A DNA stretch of 47,791 bases from Silene noctiflora (Eukaryota; Streptophyta; Magnoliopsida; Caryophyllales; Caryophyllaceae), in the NCBI GenBank assembly GCA_009801015.1, contig VHZZ01000010.1:674001-721791 (forward strand), in the 5' to 3' direction. The notes under the pieces are model-generated. The model worked only from the letters and a program-made list of their open reading frames with translations. It was not told where the DNA came from and made no database searches. The position numbers were made by a program, and so were the translations under genes. This document shows positions 1-9,194 of the stretch, piece by piece; within the stretch, counting starts at the first letter, position 1; every line of letters begins with the position of its first letter.

Positions 1-162
1 TGCATGTTTAGGTGTTATTATTATGGGTTTTGTAAATCCATAAAATTAACTTGGTTTCGGTTTGGTCCATCATTTGTTCTAGTCTATTCGGCTGCAATTA
101 TATTTGTATATGTACATTTTTAGTTGGCTTTACTTGAGTTTGCATGTAATTATATTTGGCAG

Positions 163-2603
163 AATGAGCATGGAGACGTATATGATTGTGTTGATTTTTA
201 CAAACAACCTGCATTTCATCATCCAAAACTCAAAAACCATACATTCTATCCCGAGGTTCGTTGAAAATTATATCTTAGTTAAAATTTTAGTAGTCAAGGA
301 ATATACCAAAATAAATAATTCGTATTGTTATGTGGTCAAATATTTTTCTTGGACTGTAGATGCGACCAATATCTCCTCCTATCAACGATATACCTTGCGA
401 TCGCAAGTACAGTATATTGTTAAAAGAAGGTGGTTGTCCTTTCGGAACAGTTCCTATTAGACGGCTGAGCAGAGATGAATTTTACGAAATATATAATTTC
501 ACACACGACTACGCAAAATTTAACATTCAGCCAATATCCGGAACACACGTAAGCTTTGTAACTTCTAATATGCTTGTATATTTACATACTTCCATTATTT
601 AGATAGCTATTTTTCTTAATCTATTCTACTTCTTTCTTCCTGATTATTTGTTTACCTATGATTAAAATATTCTTCATAAAGAATAAAATAGATAAACAAA
701 TGATTGGACTGAAGGAAATAACTCTCAAGTTAGTGTATTAAATAATAACAAAATCTATAATATTAAATAATTAGCATATCCTTTTATGTCATTTCACCAA
801 AATAAGCTACTTTCAGTTAGTTTGGCAAACATAATTTTATATAAAAAAAATGGTTGCTAATATAATAATATGCTACAACTTGTTTCTCTAGATTGCTATT
901 TTGCAGTCTAACTCCGATCCAAGTAAAGTCAAGTATTCTGGAGTAGGAGGGGGCTTTAGTGTCTACAATTTACCGATTGAACAATCACAATATTCATCTG
1001 GTGAGTTTGTGATTCAAAACGGTGATGATAGAATCAAAGCTGGATGGATGGTTAGTGGTTCATTATTAAATGATTTATTTACCATAATAATATTGTTTGA
1101 TTAGTGATGACAAATGACAATTATTGTTACTTATATGGATACAGGTCAACCCAAAATTAAACAAAGACAACAACATACGTGCTTTCTTGTATACTGATGT
1201 AAGTATAATTACGTAAATATATGGTTTTCTCGCTAAAATGATCACATTTCGTTGTTAAATGATGATATTATTACCTCGTTTACAGCTGTGGAAACAATAA
1301 GAATTTGTGTTATAGGGAGTGCAAGCAAAAGAGTTTTATTATTATCAGTTGATCGCATTGAACTAATTCTAATTCTTTTATAGGCAGGCCAATCTCATTG
1401 CTTCAACGCATTATGTCCTGGATTCGTCATTGTAAGAAAAGATGTACCTATTGATAATATCTTCGGCTCTCCATCAATAAGAGGAGAAGACCCTAACATT
1501 TTCAGTTTACATGTTTATCAGGTATTTAAATTTTCAGTTTCTCTCTTTAAAGACCGATAAAAGACAAGTAAATTTGCCTTAAAATTAAAAAGGATTAAAT
1601 AATATACCACTTGGATATAGAGCACAATTATTTGGATAGTCCCTAGGAGCTCTACTTTTTTTTTTCTTATTCTTTCTATTTGACTCGTCTTAAACTTAAT
1701 ATCAGTATGTAAATTGTACATTCGATATACTACCACTAGTTATGTAGTTTCTGAGTGTTATAATAAAGTTTTCAAGTTTTATTTAAAATTATTAATGTGA
1801 ATTTCCCTAGTTGATTTGTTATCGTAAATAAAAAAAAATCACTTTGGTTGATGGATAAAGAAGAAAACATATATGGATGGTTCTGGTTGATAGGGCATAT
1901 AAGAGTTACCTCGGTCAATCTCACATTAGCAAGAGATAAATCGATATAACATCATTAAAATGAACCAATTCGAATTCAACCCAAATAATTACGGAATATT
2001 TGTTAACTTAGCTAGTTTATGTCATTATGTTGCGCATGACATTTGCAAAGTTAAAGATTGAATAATAGACAGACTGTTCTATTTTTATAATCTTGATTTC
2101 CATAGAACACCTTCATCATTTGTAGTTTTCATGTTGCATAACCTATTGTTTAAAAGCCTCTATTTGTTGGAAAATTCCTACAGAAGTGCCACGGTTAATG
2201 TTCCCTTTGCAACTAATTAGTTTTTTCTTTTTCCCTTTTTTTGTAAAAGGATATCAAAAGTGGAAATTGGTGGTTGAATGTCTGCGGCATAAACATTGGA
2301 TTTTGGCCTAAACAAATATTCACAAAAATGTCAAGATCAGCGACTTACGTTGGAGTAGGAGGTGAAGCGTATGGCCCAAGTAGTAGTCCTCTTCCTCCGA
2401 TGGGAAATGGTTATTATCCAGTTAATAATAATATGGAGTTAAGCGCATCTTTTAGTAACTTGGTGTTTGTAGATGAAAATCATAGAAAAATTGATCATCC
2501 ACAAGTGGAGCGATATACAAATGATCCACATTATGGTATCAATAATGCCTATAGTACAGGATACTTTGGGGATGTCATTCTCTATGGTGGCATAAAGAAA
2601 TAA
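163..2603 (+). CDS. Neprosin-domain (DUF239-type) protein, 5' partial
   Basis: Six exons join in one frame: 163-255, 360-548, 892-1050, 1145-1198, 1384-1521 and 2250-2603 (stop TAA). They give about 328 residues, against roughly 400 for the family, so the signal-peptide exon lies left of the window. The first exon has the activation-peptide signature (DCVDFYKQPAFHHPKLKNH), followed by MRPISP. The neprosin domain follows, with the conserved blocks CFNALCPGFV, DPNIFSLHVYQD, GNWWLNV, IGFWPKQIF, GGEAYGP and PPMGNG. Family members are secreted or vacuolar glutamic peptidases first known from pitcher-plant fluid; most plant paralogues are uncharacterised. By my alignment from memory, one of the two catalytic glutamates (the IEAGW-type motif) is lysine here (IKAGW), while the Glu in GGEAYGP is kept, so this may be an inactive member. 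All splice sites are GT-AG and phases are clean. I am sure of the family and unsure of activity. Confidence 0.88.
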
Positions 2604-2989
2604 GAAACTATTATTTTGAGGATAATACCATGGAAGCAAATACGCCAATACCAAGAAACACGCCTATCCCTACAACTATGGAAAGACAAACTTAACATAT
2701 ATCAGGGCGCGCGTGAGACTACAAGCTAAATCGAATCACTTTCTGGGCACATTTTCGTTATATGGGATTCCTCCGGCACCCAAAGGTGTGGCAAAGTTCT
2801 AAATCACTTTCACAACTCACGTTGATGGTTATGAACATAGGTTACATGGGTTTATATATACAATACAAGAAAATTAGGGGAGCCTATAATATTTGCGATA
2901 TGCTCCATAATTAGGAACATACAAAGGACTATTAAAATGATCTAATGCTATATTTACAACCATGATATGATACACCTAATATTAGCCTT
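2604..2989. other. Intergenic, 3' flank of the neprosin gene
   Basis: About 390 bp of AT-rich sequence after the neprosin stop, presumably holding its 3' UTR and a junction with the retroelement relic. I see no gene, RNA or clear repeat in it. Confidence 0.5.
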
Positions 2990-3850
2990 AGATAGAAGAT
3001 TACAAAATATTGGTTTTGCTAGTAGTTTCTTCAATATTCCCACGCAAGATGGACGGTCTTGGACGAAGTCCAATCTTGGACACAAGTAGATTAAAACGGT
3101 CCTTTGGAAGACGCTTAGTAAGTGCATCCGCAAGTTGGTCCAATCCATTGATGTATTGAATGCGAACGCTGACACGTTGGATGTGCTCTTTGACGAAATG
3201 GAAAGCCATGGCGAGATGTTTCATTCGAGAATGGAAAACAGGGTTATCGGAGTAATGAGTAGCACTGAGGTTGTCACGGTAGATAGTGGGTGCTTTAGTG
3301 ACTCTAATGTCGAGTTCCATTAGCAACGAGGTGAGCCAAAAAACCTCTGCGGTGGTGTCAGCAATGCCTCTGAATTCGACCTCAGTGGAAGACCGAGACA
3401 ATGCTCGTTGTTTCTTAGCAGCCCATGAGAAGGGTTGAGACGTAATCATCCGGGTCTCCAGCCCAATCGGCATCACAATATGCGTGAAGACACGAGGGGG
3501 AGTTCTTGTTGAGATGAATACCATAATTAACTATGCCATGAAGGTATCATAAGACTCGTTTGAGGCTGCCAGTGAGTGGTCGTGGGGTGGTGAAGAAATT
3601 AGCCAATTTGTTAATAAGGTAGGCAATGTCAGGGCGAGTGAGGGCAAGGTATTGAAGACTACCGACGATGGCACGATAATCAGTCTCGTTTTCAACGGGT
3701 TGATTTGATTCTTTGGTTAGATGTGGATGTGATAGCATAGGTGTGGGCATGGGTTTGCAATCTTGCATGTTGTACTTGTGTAGAAGGTCAGTGGTGTATT
3801 TAGCTTGATTTAGGAGTAAGCCATGAACTGAGATGGTGACGCTCTTATTT
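2990..3850 (-). mobile_element. Ty1/copia retrotransposon relic (end of RT plus RNase H)
   Basis: On the minus strand the sequence encodes the C-terminal part of a copia reverse transcriptase (blocks such as DYRAIVGSLQYLALTRPDIAY) and then a copia RNase H (SRSSTEVEFRGIADTTAEV, the DNLSATH-type block, and ADALTKRLPKDRF). This order and these blocks are diagnostic of Ty1/copia. Only the last part of the pol region is left: gag, protease, integrase and recognisable LTRs are absent. It is a broken fossil with a small number of breaks besides the large truncation. Age cannot be set without LTR pairs. The domains remain easy to read, so it need not be ancient. Confidence 0.9.
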
Positions 3851-4640
3851 AATCGGAAATGTCTTGATTAGGCTTCTGCTTAAATGAGGGTGTTCCAAAA
3901 GTTTTGATTAGTTTATGCTCTAATTGAGTTTATTGTTGACTCTTGACCCTGGACCATCGATGTGAATTGATTAGGTTGAGATTTGACTCCTCCTTTTAGT
4001 CTAGTTGTTGACTAAGGTTGAGCCCGGGAGTGAGGACTCAAAGAGGATGCTTTTTTTTTTTTTTACGGTTTAAATATCACCTTCGGGAAAAGGGTCGAGA
4101 TGACCGGGGATTTACCGCGGGCTTAGGACCTTGACCATAGTGAGAGGTGAAAGAGAATAGGCCTATTTTAGTCAACCTTTAGCATTGAGTTGGAGAGTCC
4201 GACTTACGAGCTCTTGAGGGAGGTGAGTCGGTACTACTATCATCCGAATACGAACCCGGGAGGGAGGTGTTTGGCAACTTAGAGGCGTTCCTTCCCAACG
4301 ACCCACCCCTCGGCAACTAGTTGTTGGAACTAATTGTTATTGTTATTTTGGGTGGTTAAATTGTACCCTAGGCCCTTTAATTGATTGAGTAAACCGCAAC
4401 TTATAACCTTGCTTTTACTTCTTAGTTTTTATCTTAGTTAATTTCATTTGCTTGTTACTGCTCTAACTCTATTAGTTAATCAACCATCCAAGTTGCGTTT
4501 GACTTAACTAAACACGAGTTAGAAAAATTAGTAGTCACCCAAGCTCCTCGTGGTTCGACCCTCAACTAGTGCAACAATACTCGTTCACTTGCGAGGTTTT
4601 GAAATTACATTATTTGTTTTGATCTTAAACAAAAAAAAAA
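3851..4640. mobile_element. Probable Ty3/gypsy-type non-coding relic (tentative)
   Basis: This stretch directly abuts the copia relic and is less AT-rich than its surroundings. It contains a CTCGTGGTTCGACCCTCAAC-type segment near 4545, followed by ACTCGTTCACTTGCGAGG. Such segments are typical of the untranslated region between the 5' LTR and gag in plant gypsy elements of the Athila group. No coding domain or paired LTR is seen. The family call rests on memory of that motif only. Confidence 0.35.
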
Positions 4641-5775
4641 TGTGTAGGTCATATGCTCGTTGGCACATTGGGCAATTGGGCTCACTCCGGTATAGAGTTA
4701 TAGACCAGAAAAAGAGTCGCAAATAGTGGACATGAGGTTCAGTAGAGTATATTCCATCTTTTGTGGCATCCGTCTAATCAGCGTTCCATCTCCTCGACAT
4801 CTCTTTTAGGAGGCGTTTGTTTCGTGCATAAGTATGGCTTTGTAATCAGGAATCATACTTGAGCGATATGGAATTGGAACTTGATTCCTCATACCATGTA
4901 ATCAGGAATCATACTCGGTATTTTAGTAATAGTCAAATTGTATTCTATATCAGTCTTCTAAAGAGTAGCTTGTAAATAGGCTTCCGACTTGCTGAATTCT
5001 TAATATCCAATGCATTTGTTAGGAAAACACTTGTCTAATCGGAGTGTATAATATTTTGCAGTTTCCTTGATAGTATGTTTGAGGTGTCTTTTGTCAGAAT
5101 TCTTGCTTCGGCGGTTTGACGAGTTTCTCTATATATGATTATATGTTATGCTGAATCAGTAGGTAATGCACTACTTTGAACTTGTATTCATATTTCATAG
5201 CATAACCAACACTTATTTTCCTCTTTTAAACTAAATGATAAATATCTAGAAATAGTAATTTGTATGGATTCAAGTTTCAAACCATTCCAAACCCATATTA
5301 ATCCCTGAAATTTACAACATTCACCTAAATTTCTTGGACGTTGAGAAGGTGCTAAATTGCTAATATATCCTATATGAATTATGTATGTTATTTCATAATA
5401 TATTAAAATTATTATTGTTTTAGCTTGGATTTAAATTTTGTCATAATAAGATTCACATAGGATTATGAAAATCTAAGCCCTATAAACAAAATAAGCACAT
5501 TATTAGTGAACTCCACAAGTCAGAAGAGCAAAAAAACATATGCACCCGTAGTCCAATATAATGTCTACTATAAGCGTAAAACAACTTTACGATAAAATAT
5601 TGTAAAATCATTGTTAAAGTGTTTTGATGTTGTTAATAGCCAATCATGGTAATTTGAAGGGTTATTAAGTAAATTAATTGATGATTCATTATTGGCCTAT
5701 TGAGTCTTGAGAAGCGTATAAAGAAATCAATTTTCAAAGTGTTGGAGACTTGGAGTTATGAGGGTTTCAAAATAC
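4641..5775. other. Intergenic, upstream of HSP70 gene 1
   Basis: AT-rich sequence without a supported gene. Near 4806-4920 there is a GGCGTTTGTTTCG-type start and an internal duplicate of TGTAATCAGGAATCATAC (about 4839-4857 and 4899-4916). This resembles one end of a small non-autonomous DNA transposon, but I cannot find a matching second end. The part nearest 5776 should hold the HSP70 promoter; I saw no good heat-shock element (repeated nGAAn units) there. Confidence 0.4.
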
Positions 5776-5782
5776 TATAAAA
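5776..5782 (+). promoter_or_regulatory. Probable TATA box of HSP70 gene 1
   Basis: TATAAAA stands about 120 bp upstream of the ATG at 5901. A start some 30 bp downstream would leave a 5' UTR of about 95 nt, rich in CT tracts, which is usual for plant genes. Position and composition are the only support. Confidence 0.45.
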
Positions 5783-5900
5783 CCCTTCCCAATAGACACA
5801 AGTCAGTCCTCTCAACTTCTCCAAATTAAACTCGTCTGTTTCCTAGTCTCCTCTGCTTCCAATCCATCACTATTTTTGTTGTTGTTGTTTAATACTCTCT

Positions 5901-7961
5901 ATGGGTAACAGTAATGAAGAATGGCCGGTTATAGGAATCGATCTTGGGACCACGTATTCATGCGTTGGAATATGGCAGCATGAGCGTGTTGAGATAATCA
6001 CTAATGATCAAGGCAACAGAACAACTCCGTCTTGGGTCGCATTCACCGAAACCGAGAGGCTTATTGGTGAAGCCGCCGAGAATCAAGGCCGCATCAACCC
6101 TACTAACACCATCTTTGGTTTGTCTTCCTTTATTTAATTTAATTTATTCTTGTTTAATAATTAATGCCTATACCTACCAGTGTGTCTACGGATGTATGGA
6201 GTGTCGATTACTTTAGCTTAGTTATGTGAACAGCCACCCAAATAATACGTTGGTTGTTTGTACATAATAATTGGAACAGATGCAAAACGGCTGATTGGTA
6301 GGAGATTTAATGATGAAATGGTGCAGAAGGACATGAAATTGTGGCCATTTAAGGTCATTGCTGGTCCTGATTATGGTCAAGATAAGAAACCACTTGTTAT
6401 GGTAACCTACAAGGGACAAGAGAAGCAATTCACTGCTGAGGAGATATCCGCTATGATCCTTATGAAAATGAAGGATACCGCTCAAGCGTATCTAGGCATT
6501 CCAGTTAAGAATGCTGTTGTTACTGTTCCTGCCTACTTCAATGACTCTCAGCGCCAAGCAACAAAAGATGCTGCTGCCATTGCGTCTCTCAACGTGCTGC
6601 GCATTATAAATGAACCCACCGCAGCTGCCATTGCCTATGGTCTAGACAAGAAGGGATTACAGACTCACAACTCTAAGAAGAACGTGTTGGTCTTTGATCT
6701 TGGCGGTGGTACTTTTGATGTCTCCTTGGTCATTATTGAAAAGGATATCTTTGAAGTCAAGGCAGTGGGTGGGGATGCCCACCTCGGCGGTAATGATTTT
6801 GATAATAGAATGGTTAGTCACTTTGTAGAAGAGTTCCAGAGGAAGCACAATATAGATTTGAGTCACAATCCCAGGGCTCTTGGACGATTGAAGTCGGCTT
6901 GTGAAAGAGCCAAGAGAGCCCTCTCAACAACTACACAAACAACTATTGAACTCGATTGCCTTTCCGGTGGAATTGATTTTAGCTCAACTGTAACTCGTGC
7001 TCGTTTTGATAAGTTGAATGTTGATCTGTTTAAGAAGTGCATTGACCCCATTCAGCAGTGTTTGAGTGATGCTGATATCAGCGGGAATGATGTTCATGAT
7101 ATTGTCCTTGTTGGTGGTTCGACTCGCATACCCAAGGTTCAGCAGTTGTTGCAAGAGTTCTTTGATGGAAAGGAGCTCTCAAGAAGCATCAATCCCGATG
7201 AGGCTGTTGCATATGGGGCTGCAGTCCACGCCGGGATATTATGTGGTGTAACCAACAAAGGTATGGTTCTTGTGGATGTTACTCCATTATCCCTTGGTGT
7301 TGAGGTGGGTTCCGGGAACATGTCTGTCGTTATCCCGAGAAATACAACTATTCCAACGAGACAAGGGCGTATCTATGGAGCCTTGCATACTAAGAAGCGT
7401 ATGTATGGAGGGACTGATATCGACTGCCGGGCATCTGTTTTGGAAATCCCTGTCTATGAGGGCGAGAGACTTAAAGCTCAAGACAACAATTTTCTGGGAG
7501 TCTTTGAGCTTTCTGGCATTGCGCCGTCCAATGGATCTTCTAGCTTGATTAATGTTTGTTTCGAGATCGACGATAATGGAATTTTGAACGTATCAGCGGA
7601 GGACACCAGCTCTGGCAACAGGAGTGAAATTAGGATAACGAACCGCAGCAGGCTGACAAAGACAGAGATGGATAGAATGACGAATGAGGCGGAGGAGTAC
7701 AAAGCCCAAGACAAGAAGCATGAGGAAATGGTGAAAGCCAAGAACACATTAGAGGACTATGCCAATGACATGTGGGAAAAGCTTAGCAATTGTGGGAAGA
7801 AGATTGGAGCTAATGACAAGAAGACGATAATGGACGCGATACAGCAGATATTTGAGTGGTTAGATTGGAACTCTGACCAAGTCCTTGATGCAGGCAAGTA
7901 TGCGGAGAAGCTAGAAGAGATTGAATTATTATGCAAGCCCTTTATTTCTAAGATGCACTGA
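5901..7961 (+). CDS. HSP70: HSP70 family chaperone 1 (cytosolic type, C-terminal tail missing)
   Basis: Two exons, 5901-6117 and 6280-7961, give 632 residues. The single GT-AG intron interrupts the Asp codon at residue 73, the usual place in plant cytosolic HSP70 genes. The ATPase domain (about 1-390) looks intact: [12 protein letters not shown] at 12-23, [11 protein letters not shown] from about 212, and [14 protein letters not shown]. The linker and the substrate-binding beta-domain (about 400-515) are present but altered. Between IPRNTTIPT and PVYEGER there is a longer, unrelated stretch instead of the short FSTYSDNQPG-type loop. The helical lid follows and the protein stops at KPFISKMH, exactly where normal cytosolic HSP70s begin their GGMP-rich tail, so the EEVD that binds TPR co-chaperones is absent. 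It probably folds clients or regulates other HSP70s without Hop/CHIP-type partners. The reading frame is open, so it looks expressed rather than dead. Confidence 0.93.
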
Positions 7962-8670
7962 ATTTAGTACAAGGAGCATATGCAGCTCAACTCTTCCAAC
8001 ACTTTATCTATGGATATTAAAATCTTTACGAGATGTTCATCTTCCTATATTATTACTTCCAACAGATCTCAAAAGTCGACTTTACGTCTCTAAATATCTC
8101 TATTTCAGGCTATTTGCTAATTCGGTTACCTTGAGTCATATTTATAAATATGACATATAGGGATTGCAATGCGAGTTTCAAGACATTTTATTTCGAGGCC
8201 CTAATCGACCCGAAAATCGTGGATAATAACCTTTCAAAATGTCGCTATTTTAAGCCATATGTCAACCCTTGTTACCATGAGTCATTTTATATGTGATAAA
8301 GGGATTGCATTGCGAATTTAATGACCATTTTATTTCAGACCTGGGTCATTTTAGAGTAGAGTAGTTAGAATTCAATGGTCAAATTGTTGTTTTAGTCTGT
8401 TAGGGGTATTATTTGTCGAACTTGTAGTGATCTATATAAAGAGACATCCTCTAATTGTAATAGCCAGATTTTAGTTAATGAAAAACACTTTGCTTTTGTG
8501 CAAAACCCTTTCCTTCATGTTTTAATATTATCTTAGCAAATTAGAAATCCTCAAAAAAACGAACACATCCTCGTTTGTTTTTTCATTGTTTTTGCTGCTG
8601 AAAATTTCACAACTTTGGTTTATATTTCAACACAAATCAATTTAGATATGCTGCAAAATCTATTGATTAT
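7962..8670. other. Spacer after HSP70 gene 1, with a degenerate direct repeat
   Basis: The presumed 3' UTR is followed by AT-rich DNA. Two related copies of a segment of about 70-78 bp lie 146 bp apart (8125-8202 and 8271-8340). They share GTTACC, GAGTCAT, AGGGATTGCA, TGCGA and ATTTTATTTC in the same order. Near 8432 a CTATATAAAG sequence stands alone in front of no gene. No coding content was found. Confidence 0.45.
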
Positions 8671-8970
8671 GCAAATCCCTTTATGAGGGCGAGAGACATA
8701 AAGGCCAGGACAAGAATTTTTCGGGGATGTTTGTGCTCGGTGGCCTTTCTTCTACCGATGGAGCTTCGAGCTTGATTAATGGTGTCTTCGAGATTGACAC
8801 GAATGGAATTCTGAATATATCAATAAGCTCAGGTGCTAAGAAACATATTGACAGAATGAGGAATGAGGTAGAGGATTACAAGGCTCAAGACAATATATAA
8901 TAAGTAGTCACAAATATAATATAATAATGGTGAAAGGCAAGAACACATAATTAGAGGACTATATTAAAGA
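8671..8970 (+). pseudogene. Broken HSP70 fragment (substrate-binding domain only)
   Basis: The stretch resembles the region of HSP70 gene 1 around 7440-7760: first the IPVYEGER to [10 protein letters not shown] blocks, then [13 protein letters not shown]-like sequence, then a piece matching [10 protein letters not shown]. The pieces are in the right order but are interrupted by deletions and by an AT-rich insertion near 8895-8925. Translation meets stop codons and frame changes. Upstream ATPase-domain sequence is missing. It is a decayed partial duplicate of the neighbouring gene, caught between two intact copies. Confidence 0.85.
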
Positions 8971-9079
8971 TGAAAAAAACACTTAAAAGAGTTACACAGG
9001 TATTAGGAATCTTAGATTAGATTACTTGTACTTGTACTTGTATTTGAGTTCCACTAGAATTCAAACACACTAATCAGGT

Positions 9080-9134
<55 letters not shown>
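9080..9134. repeat. (TAA)n microsatellite
   Basis: About 18 uninterrupted TAA units about 60 bp upstream of the ATG of HSP70 gene 2. It lies just before the TATA-like sequence at 9152, so length changes could shift promoter spacing. Confidence 0.95.
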
Positions 9135-9136
<2 letters not shown>

Positions 9137-9194
9137 GTAAAAGTTGAATTCATATTTATAGGGTTGTTTGATCTTCAGATAATTTAAGATCGAT

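Noticed and set aside
4806-4925. Possible small DNA transposon with a GGCGTTTGTTTCG start
   Set aside because: No matching second end or target duplication found, so it is kept only as a note in the intergenic entry.
5600-5900. Heat-shock elements upstream of HSP70 gene 1
   Set aside because: Only weak TTG-A-GAA-like half sites; no array of nGAAn/nTTCn units that I would defend.
7139-7747. Antisense open frames over HSP70 gene 1
   Set aside because: Shadows of the strongly coding plus strand; no family resemblance or own promoter.
8380-8520. CTATATAAAG followed by a T-rich stretch, considered as a solo LTR
   Set aside because: No TG...CA ends, no target duplication and no second copy in the window.
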